Source of the DNA: Rhizobacter terrae
GTDB lineage: Bacteria > Pseudomonadota > Gammaproteobacteria > Burkholderiales > Burkholderiaceae_C
Direction: 5' to 3'
Assembly (NCBI RefSeq): GCF_003852895.1
Contig: NZ_QUSW01000003.1
Span: 496,001-560,000 of the forward strand
DNA: 64,000 bases
Shown here: one piece after another, positions 54,127 through 62,687 of the stretch
Layout of the letters: each line of letters begins with the position of its first letter
Position numbering within the stretch: position 1 is the stretch's first letter
Made by a program: the position numbers and the translations under genes
Notes under the pieces: model-generated
Seen by the model: the letters and a program-made list of their open reading frames with translations, nothing else
What the model was told of the DNA's origin: nothing
Databases searched by the model: none

Positions 54127-55176
54127 ATGAACCACGAAACAGGCATCGAGTTCCGCAACGTCACCAAGCGATATGGCGCCGGCAAGAACCCGCTGATCGT
54201 CAAGGGCATCGACTTCAAGGTGCAGGCGGGAACGCTCACCACCATCCTCGGCCCCTCGGGCTGCGGCAAGACCACGACGCTGCGCATGATCGCCGGCCTG
54301 GAGGCGCCGACCTCGGGCCAGATCTTCATCGACGGCAAGGACGTCACCACGCTCGGGCCTGCCGAGCGCAACGTCAGCATGGTGTTCCAGAGCTACGCGC
54401 TGTTCCCGCACATGAACGTGCTGCAGAACGTGAGCTACGGACTCAGCGTGACCGGCGTGGACGCGGCCGAGTCGCTGGATCGCGCGCGCGCCGCCATGGC
54501 CACGGTCGGCCTGAGCGGCTACGACGAGCGCATTCCCTCCGAACTGTCGGGCGGGCAGCAGCAGCGCGTGGCCCTGGCGCGCGCACTGGTGCTGGAGCCG
54601 TCGGTGCTGCTGTTCGACGAACCGCTGTCGAACCTCGACGCCCGGCTGCGCCGGTCGATGCGCGAGGAGATCCGCGCCTTGCAGCAGCGGCTCAAGCTCA
54701 CGGTGGCCTACGTGACGCACGACCAGAGCGAGGCGCTGGCCGTGAGCGACCAGATCATCGTCATGGACGCGGGAACCATCGCGCAGATGGGCTCGCCGCA
54801 GGATTTGTACGAACGCCCCTCCAGCGAGTTCGTGGCCGGCTTCATGGGTGAAGCCATGCTGTTCTCCGGCGAAGCCCTGCCGGACGGCTCCGTGAAAGTG
54901 GGGCCCTTGTTCCTGCGCCCGCGCCACCGCATGTCGCCCGGCGCGGTCAAGGCGGCCATCCGGCCGGAGGCCTGGCATGTGGACAAGGCCCATGCGGGCG
55001 GCCTGTCGGGCACCGTGTCCAAGGCCTCGTACCTGGGCAGCTTCCAGGAGCTCAGTGTCGACACCGGCCTGGGCTCCATCTTCGTGGTTTCTTCCGAGGT
55101 CGCCCAAACCTGGACGCCGGGCGACGACGTGACGCTTCACCTGAACGGGCGAGGCGTATCCATCGTGCCTGCCTAG
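54127..55176 (+). CDS. ABC transporter ATP-binding protein (AfuC/PhnT type)
   Basis: A 349-residue ATPase with [29 protein letters not shown] and VTHDQSEA; a TOBE domain at the end with AIRPEAWHVD. It works with the fused permease just upstream. It shares a strong resemblance with the ATPase at 44188. The next gene begins 39 bases after the stop. Confidence 0.9.
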   Translation: MNHETGIEFRNVTKRYGAGKNPLIVKGIDFKVQAGTLTTILGPSGCGKTTTLRMIAGLEAPTSGQIFIDGKDVTTLGPAERNVSMVFQSYALFPHMNVLQNVSYGLSVTGVDAAESLDRARAAMATVGLSGYDERIPSELSGGQQQRVALARALVLEPSVLLFDEPLSNLDARLRRSMREEIRALQQRLKLTVAYVTHDQSEALAVSDQIIVMDAGTIAQMGSPQDLYERPSSEFVAGFMGEAMLFSGEALPDGSVKVGPLFLRPRHRMSPGAVKAAIRPEAWHVDKAHAGGLSGTVSKASYLGSFQELSVDTGLGSIFVVSSEVAQTWTPGDDVTLHLNGRGVSIVPA

Positions 55177-55215
55177 CGCAGGCACGCCCTGTCGATCGAC
55201 TGATGAGGACTCCCG

Positions 55216-56244
55216 GTGAAAGCCGGGATGGGGATGCCTATGCCGAAATTTTCCCGTCGAAGCGTGCTGGCCTGCTGCCTGGCCCTGGCCCCTGCGTTGT
55301 GTGCGGCCCAGGGCGGCGCCACCCGTTCGGGCCTGGTGTTCGGAATCATCACGCCCCGTGCGGCCGAGCAGATGAAGGACAACTGGCGCCCCTTTGTCGA
55401 ACGGCTGGGGCAATCGGTGAGCATGGCTGTCGAACTGCGAGCCTTCGCGGAGTCGAACGAACTCGTGGCTGCCTTCCGCAAGGGCGAGGTGGACCTCGCG
55501 TGGATGGGCAACGCCCCCGCGCTGGACGTGGTGGAGTCGGGCGCTGGCGCCGTCTATGCGCAGGGCATCACACGGCAGGGCAGCGTCGGCTACAACTCGG
55601 TGCTGGTGGTGCCGATCGAGTCGCCGCTGCGAAGCCTGGACGACGTGCTGGCGCAGTCGAAGAAGCTGCGATTCGGCGACGGCGACCTCAAGAGCACGTC
55701 CGGGCACCTGGTGCCGTACTACTTCGCCTTCCAGAAGCATGGCGTCAATGACCTGGCCGCGATCTTCAAGAGCGTGTCCCACGCCAGCCACCAGAAGAAC
55801 CTGACGATGGCCGCCAAGGCCGAAGTCGACGTGGCCACTGCCAACAACGAGGAGATCGAGTTCTTCGCCCACGACGCGCCTGCGCTGGCCCGGCGCCTGC
55901 GCGTGATCTGGGAGTCGCCCGTCATTCCACAGTCGCCGCTCCTGTGGCGGCTGGCCCTGCCGCTGGATCTTCGGCGCAAGATCCTCGCGTTCACGACCAC
56001 CTTCGGACGCGATGCGGAGCAAAGGCGCATCCTGGCCGAGCTCAACAACCTCTCGGGCTTCCGGCAGTCGAGCAACCGCCAACTGGTGTCGGTGGCCGAC
56101 ATCGAGATGTTCAAGGCGCGCCAGGCCATCAACAACGACCTCGCGCTGGCAGCAGACGAACGTGCCCAGCGCATCGACGAGGTCATCCGCCGCGGGTCGC
56201 GCCTGGACCTGCTGCTGAAGGTCAGTTCCGCCTCGGCGCGCTGA
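55216..56244 (+). CDS. PhnD-like phosphate/phosphonate-binding protein
   Basis: A 342-residue secreted protein. The signal has SRRSVLACCLALAPALCAAQ. The mature part has FGIITPRAAEQMKDNWRPFVERLG, GEVDLAWMGNAPALD and FGDGDLKSTSGHLVPYYFAF, the usual PhnD order, with the Ser/Thr loop that holds the phosphonate. GTG 55216 lies 6 bases after GAGGA; ATGs at 55228, 55234 and 55240 are alternatives. It ends the operon, so the system may accept phosphonates. Confidence 0.87.
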   Translation: MKAGMGMPMPKFSRRSVLACCLALAPALCAAQGGATRSGLVFGIITPRAAEQMKDNWRPFVERLGQSVSMAVELRAFAESNELVAAFRKGEVDLAWMGNAPALDVVESGAGAVYAQGITRQGSVGYNSVLVVPIESPLRSLDDVLAQSKKLRFGDGDLKSTSGHLVPYYFAFQKHGVNDLAAIFKSVSHASHQKNLTMAAKAEVDVATANNEEIEFFAHDAPALARRLRVIWESPVIPQSPLLWRLALPLDLRRKILAFTTTFGRDAEQRRILAELNNLSGFRQSSNRQLVSVADIEMFKARQAINNDLALAADERAQRIDEVIRRGSRLDLLLKVSSASAR

Positions 56245-56249
56245 GCGCC

Positions 56250-56612
56250 TCATCCGCGGCGATCCTGCTCGCCGTGCGGCTGCATCTTGCCCAGCACGGC
56301 ACGCGCGAACGCCTGCGGGGTGATGACCTCGTCATGCTCGACCGCGACGGCGCGGCTGCGTGACCACAATGCGCGGATGGCGCCACGGACCTCGGGCACC
56401 AGGCCGTAGCGCGACATCACGATGTCCTCCCAGCCGCCGGTGTGGTTGAACAGGCGCTGAAGCTGCGGCGTGTCCTCGCGCAGCCTCGCTTCCTGCCGCG
56501 GGTCCAGTTCGTCGATGCACTTGAGGATGAACGAGTCGGCCAGATCCAGCAGGCGCGTTTCAGGCGGCACGCTCGCCGGCGCGGGCTTGTGGCGGGGGCG
56601 GAAGAGCATCAT
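56250..56612 (-). CDS. Hypothetical protein
   Basis: A 120-residue soluble protein, rich in Arg and Glu, with LLDLADSFILKCIDELDPRQEARLREDTPQLQRLF and YGLVPEVRGAIRALWSR. I do not recognise a family; predicted mostly helical. The frame stays open up to 56672, so the start is uncertain (ATG 56612 or 56609). Convergent with the PhnD gene, 5 bases between stops. Confidence 0.6.
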   Translation of the reverse strand: MMLFRPRHKPAPASVPPETRLLDLADSFILKCIDELDPRQEARLREDTPQLQRLFNHTGGWEDIVMSRYGLVPEVRGAIRALWSRSRAVAVEHDEVITPQAFARAVLGKMQPHGEQDRRG

Positions 56613-56762
56613 GGGGCGTTCTCGGTCCCTGCGCTGATTGGCATGACAGGCCGGCAGGTGTTGTGCGGGCATGTTGCGCGCTGGCGATCACGCCGAACAC
56701 CGTGGATTCGCCCACGGGGCTCGAAAGGCAGACGAAAGTCCGTGTATCCGGGCGTGCCGGAT

Positions 56763-57545
56763 TCAGGCCCGGGGCAGCAGCGAGAACTCGAAACTCGCAC
56801 CGGCATCGACGCGGCCATGGGCGGCGATCCAGCCACCATGCCGGTCGACGATGCGCTTGACCAGCGACAGCCCCACGCCCGTGCCGTGGAAGGACTGTGG
56901 GTCATGAAGCCGCACGAAGGGCTGGAAGAGGCGCTGCGCGCGGGCCTCGTCAAAGCCGCTGCCGTTGTCTTCGACCACCACCGACCACGCGCCGGCGCCG
57001 CAGGTGTTCATGCGAACGCAGATCGCAGGATGCTCGCAGTGCGCGGTGTACTTCAGGGCGTTGGACAGGAGGTTGCGCATCAGCAGCGCGACGAGGACCG
57101 GGTCGGCATGGATCTGCATGCCCGGCTGGATGGTCCATCGCACCGCGCGGCGGTCTGAAGCCAGGGGCAACTCCTCGCGAAGCTGGTGGCACAGCGCGCT
57201 GAGGTCGACCCATTCGGGATTCAGCGTGCCGGCCTTGGCGCGCGCGTGGTCCAGCAGCCCTTGCACGGTCTCGCCCATGCACCGCGTCGCGCGCAGCTGA
57301 AGTTCGAGCCATCGGCACAGGTCGGATTCCTCATGCGCCCGCGCGCGCTGCAGCAGCAGCTCGGCAATCGCCGTGACCTGCCCGATCGGCGTGCGGATTT
57401 CGTGGGCGACCTCCCGGGCGAACGCATCCAGGTCGCGGTTCTCGCGCTCCAGGTCCGCGAGCTTCTGGTCGAGGTGGGTGGCCAGCAGCGCTGGCGCATC
57501 CAGGACCTGCCATGTGGCGCTGAGTTGAGCAGGCTGTCTGTCCAC
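56763..57545 (-). CDS. Soluble orphan sensor histidine kinase
   Basis: A 260-residue kinase without membrane helix. A short coiled coil (LDQKLADLERENRDLDAFAREVAHE) leads into the H-box VAHEIRTPIGQ; the ATPase domain has RNLLSNALKYT, VVVEDNGSGFDE and GTGVGLSLVKRIVDRHGGW. This end resembles phytochrome-type kinases, but no sensor domain precedes it. GTG 57545 has AGGAG 7 bases upstream, which decides the start. No response regulator is nearby, so partner and signal are unknown. Confidence 0.82.
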   Translation of the reverse strand: MDRQPAQLSATWQVLDAPALLATHLDQKLADLERENRDLDAFAREVAHEIRTPIGQVTAIAELLLQRARAHEESDLCRWLELQLRATRCMGETVQGLLDHARAKAGTLNPEWVDLSALCHQLREELPLASDRRAVRWTIQPGMQIHADPVLVALLMRNLLSNALKYTAHCEHPAICVRMNTCGAGAWSVVVEDNGSGFDEARAQRLFQPFVRLHDPQSFHGTGVGLSLVKRIVDRHGGWIAAHGRVDAGASFEFSLLPRA

Positions 57546-57739
57546 GACATCTCTCCTAGCCCCCGCAACCGGTGCGCGAGGATTCCAACGTTCGCCCTGA
57601 CTGTTCTTTGTGGACAGTTTCGGCGCTGGCCGCGATCTTGGAGAGAGTGCTTGCACCACGGCAGGGTGAAAGCGAGCCGAAAGAGCGGCGGGCTGCGGCA
57701 TGTGCGTAGACTGGACGCCTCCTCATCCTGGAGTCCGCC

Positions 57740-58090
57740 ATGAAACGCTATCTCGCAGTCTTCACCGGCTCCCCCGCCGCGATGGCCTCTTGGGAAACGC
57801 TCCCCGAGAGCGAGCGGCAGCAACGCCAGGCGCAAGGCGTCGCCGCGTGGAAGAAGTGGGCGCAGGACCATGCCGCGTCCATCGTCGAGATGGGTGGTCC
57901 GCTCAGCCGCACGAAGCTGGTGTCCAAGGCCGGCATCAGCGACATCCGCAACAACCTCGCCGCCTTCACCGTGGTCCAGGCCGAGTCGCAGGAAGCGGCC
58001 GCACGCCTGTTCACGAATCACCCGCACTTCACGCTCTTCCCCGGCGAAGGCGTCGAGGTGATGGAAGTGCTGCCCATTCCCGCAGGCTGA
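57740..58090 (+). CDS. YCII-related (DGPF-like) protein
   Basis: A 116-residue protein with MKRYLAVFTGSPAAMASWETL and GPLSRTKLV near the middle, DIRNNLAAFTVVQAESQEAAARLFTNHPHFTLFPGEGVEVMEVLPI at the end. This is the YCII fold; the family often has a His/Asp pair for catalysis (His in NHPHF). Function unknown. Divergent from the kinase. Confidence 0.75.
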   Translation: MKRYLAVFTGSPAAMASWETLPESERQQRQAQGVAAWKKWAQDHAASIVEMGGPLSRTKLVSKAGISDIRNNLAAFTVVQAESQEAAARLFTNHPHFTLFPGEGVEVMEVLPIPAG

Positions 58091-58299
58091 ACGGCCGCCG
58101 GCGGCGGCAAATCAACGCGCGACCTGGCGGGAGGACCATCCTGGTCCATCCCGGTGCCAACTATTCACTCCCCCATCTCCGGGGCTGCGGTGAAGGCCTG
58201 GCCGTGGGCGATGGAACAATTTGAAACACGGACGGCTCTCCGCGGGCTTCCGGCTTCGAACGACACGCGGAATCACTTCAACAACACAGGAACAACGAC

Positions 58300-58947
58300 G
58301 TGAAGAATGGCATGAAGATGGCGTTGGGCGCCGCAGCACTGGCACTGATGGGTGGGGCACAGGCCGTGACGGTGACGAGCTATGACGTGACGGGCGCGCA
58401 GCCGAGCGGCTTCGGCGGCTGGTCGCACAGCTACACGGGCAGCATCTCGGGCGGCAACTACAGCGGTGGCAGCGGCTCGCTGAATGACGGGGTCATTCCC
58501 ACCGGTGTGGGCGGCGACCAGCTGTTCACGTTCGACACCAACCCGACCATCACGCTGCACCTCGACGGCACGACCAAGGTGTCGACCATCAACATCTTTG
58601 GCGGCGACAACCCGTACAACTACATTCCCGGCACGCTCACCGGCTGGTCGGTCACCATCGGCGGCAACACGCAGGCCTTCACCAGCACGGGCTTCGGCGC
58701 GAGCTGCACGAGCGGCCTGTGCAGCGACGCCGTCAGCCTGGCGGGCAGCGGCCTGGACCTGCTGGCCACCGACACGCTGACCCTCAGCAACTTCCAGGGC
58801 GGCTGGTACGGCTACTTCAGCGCCGGCGAGATCACCGTCAATGGCGCCGCCGCGGCGCCGGTGCCCGAGCCCGAGACCTATGCGCTGATGCTGGGCGGCC
58901 TGGGCGTGATGGGCCTGCTGGCTCGCCGCCGTCGGTCGTCGCGCTGA
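58300..58947 (+). CDS. PEP-CTERM sorting-signal protein
   Basis: A 215-residue secreted protein. Signal peptide ends GGAQAVTV. The body is Gly/Ser/Thr-rich and beta-stranded with one Cys pair (SCTSGLC). The C-terminus has VPEPETYALML, a hydrophobic helix and RRRRSSR, the complete PEP-CTERM signal. GTG 58300 with AGGA upstream; inner ATGs at 58312 and 58318 are possible starts. A bidirectional terminator follows 49 bases after the stop. Confidence 0.87.
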   Translation: MKNGMKMALGAAALALMGGAQAVTVTSYDVTGAQPSGFGGWSHSYTGSISGGNYSGGSGSLNDGVIPTGVGGDQLFTFDTNPTITLHLDGTTKVSTINIFGGDNPYNYIPGTLTGWSVTIGGNTQAFTSTGFGASCTSGLCSDAVSLAGSGLDLLATDTLTLSNFQGGWYGYFSAGEITVNGAAAAPVPEPETYALMLGGLGVMGLLARRRRSSR

Positions 58948-58995
58948 GAGCGCGTGCGACCCGCTTCGCATGAAGGCGGGTTCGTGAAATGAAGC

Positions 58996-59034
58996 AAGGG
59001 GGCGAGGCTGTGATGCCTCGCCCCCTTGTCCTTT
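58996..59034. terminator. Bidirectional hairpin terminator
   Basis: Perfect 13-base arms AAGGGGGCGAGGC and GCCTCGCCCCCTT around TGTGAT, followed by GTCCTTTC. It separates the PEP-CTERM gene from the converging small gene on the minus strand. Confidence 0.82.
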
Positions 59035-59055
59035 CGGCGGCCGGGCCGCCGTCCA

Positions 59056-59283
59056 TCACTTCTTGGTGTCGTCGGCGGCGGGCTTGTCGCCCTTGGCGTC
59101 CTTGCTGTCCTTCTTCTTCTCGGCCTTGGCATCGGCCTTCTTGTCGGTCTTGCTGTCGGCGGCGGATGCGGCGGCTGCCGGCTCGGTGGTGCCCGACGTG
59201 GAGGTCTGGGCGAAGGCCGGCGCGGCGGCCAGGGCAGCAGCGACGAGGGCGGTCAGGGACAGCGTGGAGGTCATGCGGTTCAT
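59056..59283 (-). CDS. Small secreted Lys/Ala/Asp-rich protein
   Basis: A 75-residue protein. The signal peptide runs to about residue 25 (AAAPAFAQ), followed by a highly charged segment with repeated Lys, Asp and Ala (DSKTDKKADAK type). No family is evident. Such peptides may be disordered and bind nucleic acid or envelope polymers. ATG 59283 chosen; a few bases further an ATG at 59274 also fits. Confidence 0.6.
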   Translation of the reverse strand: MNRMTSTLSLTALVAAALAAAPAFAQTSTSGTTEPAAAASAADSKTDKKADAKAEKKKDSKDAKGDKPAADDTKK

Positions 59284-59539
59284 CGGGAGGTCCTCAATGG
59301 CATCGGCCCTGGCGGGCCGTCCGCGGAACACGGCAGGCCAAATTCGGCAGGCCGCTCGCAGGAAGGGCGGATGCTATGGAGGTCCGGCTGTCACCACTGC
59401 AACCGTTTGAAGCCCTGGGTGATTGATTCCTACAAGCTCGCCGAACCGGTGCGGCGGCGCACCGTGGCCATGCACCGATTCACCGCAACGGGTCGTCACC
59501 ATTGAAAACATGTGCCCCCATCGCCAGATGCGATGAACC

Positions 59540-60520
59540 ATGGGTGCCAACGACGCCGTCCTCCTCGACGCCTATTCACAGACCGTCAGCGACGTGGTGG
59601 AGCGCGCCGCGCCGGCGGTGGTCGCTGTTTCCGTCACGCACGGCGCGCAGCATGTCGGCTCGGGGTCCGGCTTTCTCTACACGCCCGACGGCTACCTGCT
59701 CACCAACTCGCACGTGGTGCGCGCCGGTGGACGCACGTCGGCGAAGAACCTCGGGTACCGCGTGTCCCTGGCCGACGGGCGCGAGGCGTCCGCGCGCTTC
59801 GTGGGCGACGACCCCGACACCGACCTCGCGGTGCTGCACGTCGACCCCATCAGCACCGGTGCGCTGCCTGCGCTGGTACTGGGCCGTTCCGCGGGGCTGA
59901 AGCGAGGCGAGATCGCCATCGCCATCGGCAACCCGCTGGGTTTCGAGCACACCGTCACCGCGGGCATCGTGAGTGCGCTCGGGCGCAGCATGCGGGCGAG
60001 CACGGGGCGGCTGATTCCGGATGTGGTGCAGACCGATGCGGCCTTGAACCCCGGCAACTCCGGCGGTCCGCTGGTGAACTCTCGGGCGGAGGTGGTGGGC
60101 GTGAACACCGCCATCATCCGCGGCGCGCAGGCGCTGTGTCTTGCCGTTGCCGTCGACATCGCCTCGTGGGTGCTGCCGCAGCTCATGCGCCATGGGCGCG
60201 TGCAGCGCGCCTACCTGGGCGTGGGCGGCAGCACCATCCAGCTGCCGCGGCGCGTCGTGTCGGCGCTCTCGCTGGACGGACCCGGCGCGGTGCGCGTGGA
60301 CGCCATCGAGCCCGACAGCCCCGCCGCGCGTGCGGGCCTGCGCGAAGGCGACCTGGTCATCGGGCTCGACGGCCAGCCTGTGGCCAGCGTCGACGGGCTG
60401 CATCAGTTGCTCGACGGCTCGCGCATCGGCCGCGAGATGATGCTCAAGCTGCTGCGCGGCAGCATGCCGCCCGAGGTGATGTACCTGCGGGTGCAGCCCT
60501 CGGCACGGGCGCCGGCTTAG
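59540..60520 (+). CDS. S1C trypsin-like serine protease with PDZ domain
   Basis: A 326-residue HtrA-type protein. The triad is His58 (NSHVV), Asp95 (DTDLAVL) and Ser174 (GNSGGP). A PDZ domain lies at about 235-315 (GAVRVDAIEPDSPAARAGLREGDLVIGLDGQPV). There is no signal peptide, unlike DegP, so the protein is predicted to stay in the cytoplasm. The stop overlaps the Crp/Fnr stop by 4 bases. Confidence 0.85.
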   Translation: MGANDAVLLDAYSQTVSDVVERAAPAVVAVSVTHGAQHVGSGSGFLYTPDGYLLTNSHVVRAGGRTSAKNLGYRVSLADGREASARFVGDDPDTDLAVLHVDPISTGALPALVLGRSAGLKRGEIAIAIGNPLGFEHTVTAGIVSALGRSMRASTGRLIPDVVQTDAALNPGNSGGPLVNSRAEVVGVNTAIIRGAQALCLAVAVDIASWVLPQLMRHGRVQRAYLGVGGSTIQLPRRVVSALSLDGPGAVRVDAIEPDSPAARAGLREGDLVIGLDGQPVASVDGLHQLLDGSRIGREMMLKLLRGSMPPEVMYLRVQPSARAPA

Positions 60521-61122
60521 CCGTCCGCCGGCCGGCCCCGTATTTCGTCGCGGATGATGCGGTTCAGGCCCACCGGCGTCACGCCCAGGAATCCCGCCAA
60601 GTCCTTCTGGGGCACCCGGTCTATCCATTGGGGCGCTGACTGGGCCAGCTTCCGATAGAGCTCGCGTGTGCTCAGGGTCAGCAAGTCGCGCTCACGCTGC
60701 AACTTGATCTGCGCCAGCCGCTGGAACGCAAGCCTCAAGGCCTTCTGCCAGGGCAGGCTGCGTTCGGCCAGGGCCTCGATCAGCCGATAGTCGAAGCGTT
60801 CGACCACGCTGTGTTCGATGGCCACGCTGGAGAACGTGGCCCGCGACTGGCCGGTGATGGCCATCGGACACGCGAACATGTCGCCTGGCCCGGTGAAGCT
60901 CTTGATCCACTCCGAGCCGTCTTCTTCCGTGTAGGTCTGCTTCAGCAGCCCGGTGCGCACGACATGGATGTCAAAGCATTCGGCGCCCTGCCAGAACGCC
61001 GCCTCGCGCGGCCTGAGTTCGATCAACTGCAGCTTGCCTGCCAGCGCCTCCACCTCCGGCAGGGCCAACCCATGCGCTGACTCCAACCGCTGCAGCAATG
61101 ACAACGCAGCCCAACAAGACAC
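60517..61122 (-). CDS. Crp/Fnr-family transcriptional regulator
   Basis: A 201-residue regulator. The cyclic-nucleotide-like domain spans about 15-125 (LRPREAAFWQGAECFDIHVVRTGLLKQ), then a winged helix-turn-helix with KDLAGFLGVTPVGLNRIIRDEI. No Cys cluster for an iron-sulfur centre, so not an Fnr oxygen sensor. The site 61125-61138 just before its start is a probable autoregulatory target. Effector unknown. Confidence 0.85.
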   Translation of the reverse strand: MSCWAALSLLQRLESAHGLALPEVEALAGKLQLIELRPREAAFWQGAECFDIHVVRTGLLKQTYTEEDGSEWIKSFTGPGDMFACPMAITGQSRATFSSVAIEHSVVERFDYRLIEALAERSLPWQKALRLAFQRLAQIKLQRERDLLTLSTRELYRKLAQSAPQWIDRVPQKDLAGFLGVTPVGLNRIIRDEIRGRPADG

Positions 61123-61124
61123 GC

Positions 61125-61138
61125 TTAACTCCGGTTAA
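61125..61138. promoter_or_regulatory. Crp/Fnr-type site TTAAC-N4-GTTAA
   Basis: A perfect 5-base inverted repeat with a 4-base centre, the geometry of Crp/Fnr sites (such as TTGAT-N4-ATCAA). It is 3 bases before the regulator's start and 74 before the SnoaL-like start on the other strand. Confidence 0.65.
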
Positions 61139-61211
61139 TGACACGAGACGGCCCGTGTTCGACAGTGGCGTGATTGAACCTTCTTTTCGATTACGCAGAA
61201 AGATGCGGACC

Positions 61212-61646
61212 ATGATGACCATCGATGACACAACGATCCTGCAGCGCAACCGCGAGCTGGTGACGCGGTACTTCGAGGAGGTGTGGAACCAGGGCCAACT
61301 GGACCTGCTCGACGAGCTGATGGCGCCCGACTACATCAACCACAGCTCGAGCACGCCGAACCCGCGGCCCGGTCCTGCGGATCTCAAACCGATCGTCGCC
61401 GAGATGCGACGCGGCATTCCCGACCTCCACTACGACATCCTGGACATGGTGGTCGCCGCCGACAAGGTCGCGGTGCACCTGCGCATGACGGGCACCCACA
61501 CGGGAACGCTGTTCAAGATGCAGCCGCAGGGCAGGCGCATCGACGTCAGGCAGATGCAGATCGAGTGGATCCGCGGCGGGCGGATTGCTCAGCACTGGCG
61601 GCTGACGGACGACCTGGCGCTGCTCAGGCAGATCGGCCAGCTGTGA
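61212..61646 (+). CDS. SnoaL-like polyketide cyclase/ester cyclase family protein
   Basis: A 144-residue protein of the NTF2-like fold: YFEEVWNQGQLDLLDELMAPDYINH, RRGIPDLHYDILDMVVAADKVAVHLRMTGTHTG and GGRIAQHWRLTDDLALLRQIG. The conserved His and Asp (INH, HWRLTD) fit the SnoaL catalytic site, but most homologues have no known substrate. ATGs at 61203, 61212 and 61215 are close; the frame continues open upstream without coding look. Divergent from the Crp/Fnr gene. Confidence 0.8.
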   Translation: MMTIDDTTILQRNRELVTRYFEEVWNQGQLDLLDELMAPDYINHSSSTPNPRPGPADLKPIVAEMRRGIPDLHYDILDMVVAADKVAVHLRMTGTHTGTLFKMQPQGRRIDVRQMQIEWIRGGRIAQHWRLTDDLALLRQIGQL

Positions 61647-61653
61647 TCGTGAC

Positions 61654-62547
61654 TCAGCCCGTGAGGATGGGCCGCAGTGCATCGATCTCTTCCAGCACGA
61701 AGTCGAAGAAGGCGCTGATGCGCGGCGTCTGGCGGATGTCCGCGCGTGTCAGCAACCGCCAGATGCGCGTGAGCTCGGGCACCGGGCCGAACAGCCGCAC
61801 GAGCTCGGCCTCGCCGTTGCCCAGCGGCATGGGCAGCGCCGCGATGCCCACGCCAGCCTTCACCGAGTAGAGCAGTCCCAGCACGCTGTTGTTGCGTGCC
61901 ACGATGTTGGCGTGCGGCGCGACGGCCTTCAGCCAGGCCATGGCGCGGTGGTTCGCCATCGATTCGTCGAAGCCGATGAGCGCGTGCTGTGCCAGGTCTT
62001 CGATGCGCTCGGGCCGGCCGTGCTGCTCCACGTACTGCCGGCTCGCATACACGCCCCACAGCGAATCGGCCACCTTGCGGCCCACGAGTTCGCTGTCTTC
62101 CACGTCGCCTGAGCGCAGCGCCACGTCGGCGTCGCCCTTGGCAATGTCCAGGTACTTGTCGCTCATCACCCATTCCACCCGCAGGCCCGGGTGGCGGGCG
62201 TGGAAGCGGTCGAGCAGCTGGGTCTTGGTGATGCGCTGCGCGAGCGGCTCGGGGCAGGTGACGCGGATCACGCCCACCAGCTCATGCCGCTTGGCCTGCA
62301 CGTGCTGTTCGAGGCCTGACACCGCTTCGGCCACGCGCTTGGCCAGCGGGACCAGCTCGCGCCCGTAGTCGGTGAGGTGATAGCCCGTGGGCTCGCGCCG
62401 CACCAGCGCCTGGCCGATGCGTTCCTCCAGCTCCAGCAACCGGCGCTGCACGGTCGAGGCGTTGACCTGCAGCGCACGCGCGGCGGCGAGCGTGCTGCCG
62501 TGATCGGCCAGGGCCACGAGGTACTTGAGGTCGTTCCAGTCGAACAT
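61654..62547 (-). CDS. LysR-family transcriptional regulator
   Basis: A 297-residue regulator with the N-terminal helix-turn-helix FDWNDLKYLVALADHGSTLAAARALQVNASTVQRRLLELEERIG, then an effector domain (RHPGLRVEWVMSDKYLDIAKGDADVALRSG). The start FDWNDLK is typical of the subgroup acting on local genes. It is divergent from the PEP-CTERM gene (140 bases) and convergent with the SnoaL gene. Confidence 0.87.
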   Translation of the reverse strand: MFDWNDLKYLVALADHGSTLAAARALQVNASTVQRRLLELEERIGQALVRREPTGYHLTDYGRELVPLAKRVAEAVSGLEQHVQAKRHELVGVIRVTCPEPLAQRITKTQLLDRFHARHPGLRVEWVMSDKYLDIAKGDADVALRSGDVEDSELVGRKVADSLWGVYASRQYVEQHGRPERIEDLAQHALIGFDESMANHRAMAWLKAVAPHANIVARNNSVLGLLYSVKAGVGIAALPMPLGNGEAELVRLFGPVPELTRIWRLLTRADIRQTPRISAFFDFVLEEIDALRPILTG

Positions 62548-62687
62548 GGGGGTGTCATGCCAAGGGGATGCAGTTCTGCGCGGTGCCCATGCACATCTGC
62601 GCCTTACGCCGCGTGGGTCCGGCCACTAGGCTTTGCGACATCGAATGAACCGATCGATTGTGCGACAGCCTCGAGGAGAACATGCCC

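Noticed and set aside
50880-55176. Ferric iron importer FbpABC
   Set aside because: Homology would allow it, but there is no Fur-box-like site, the permease is the long type and the RpiR/PhnD context favours phosphorylated compounds. Not excluded.
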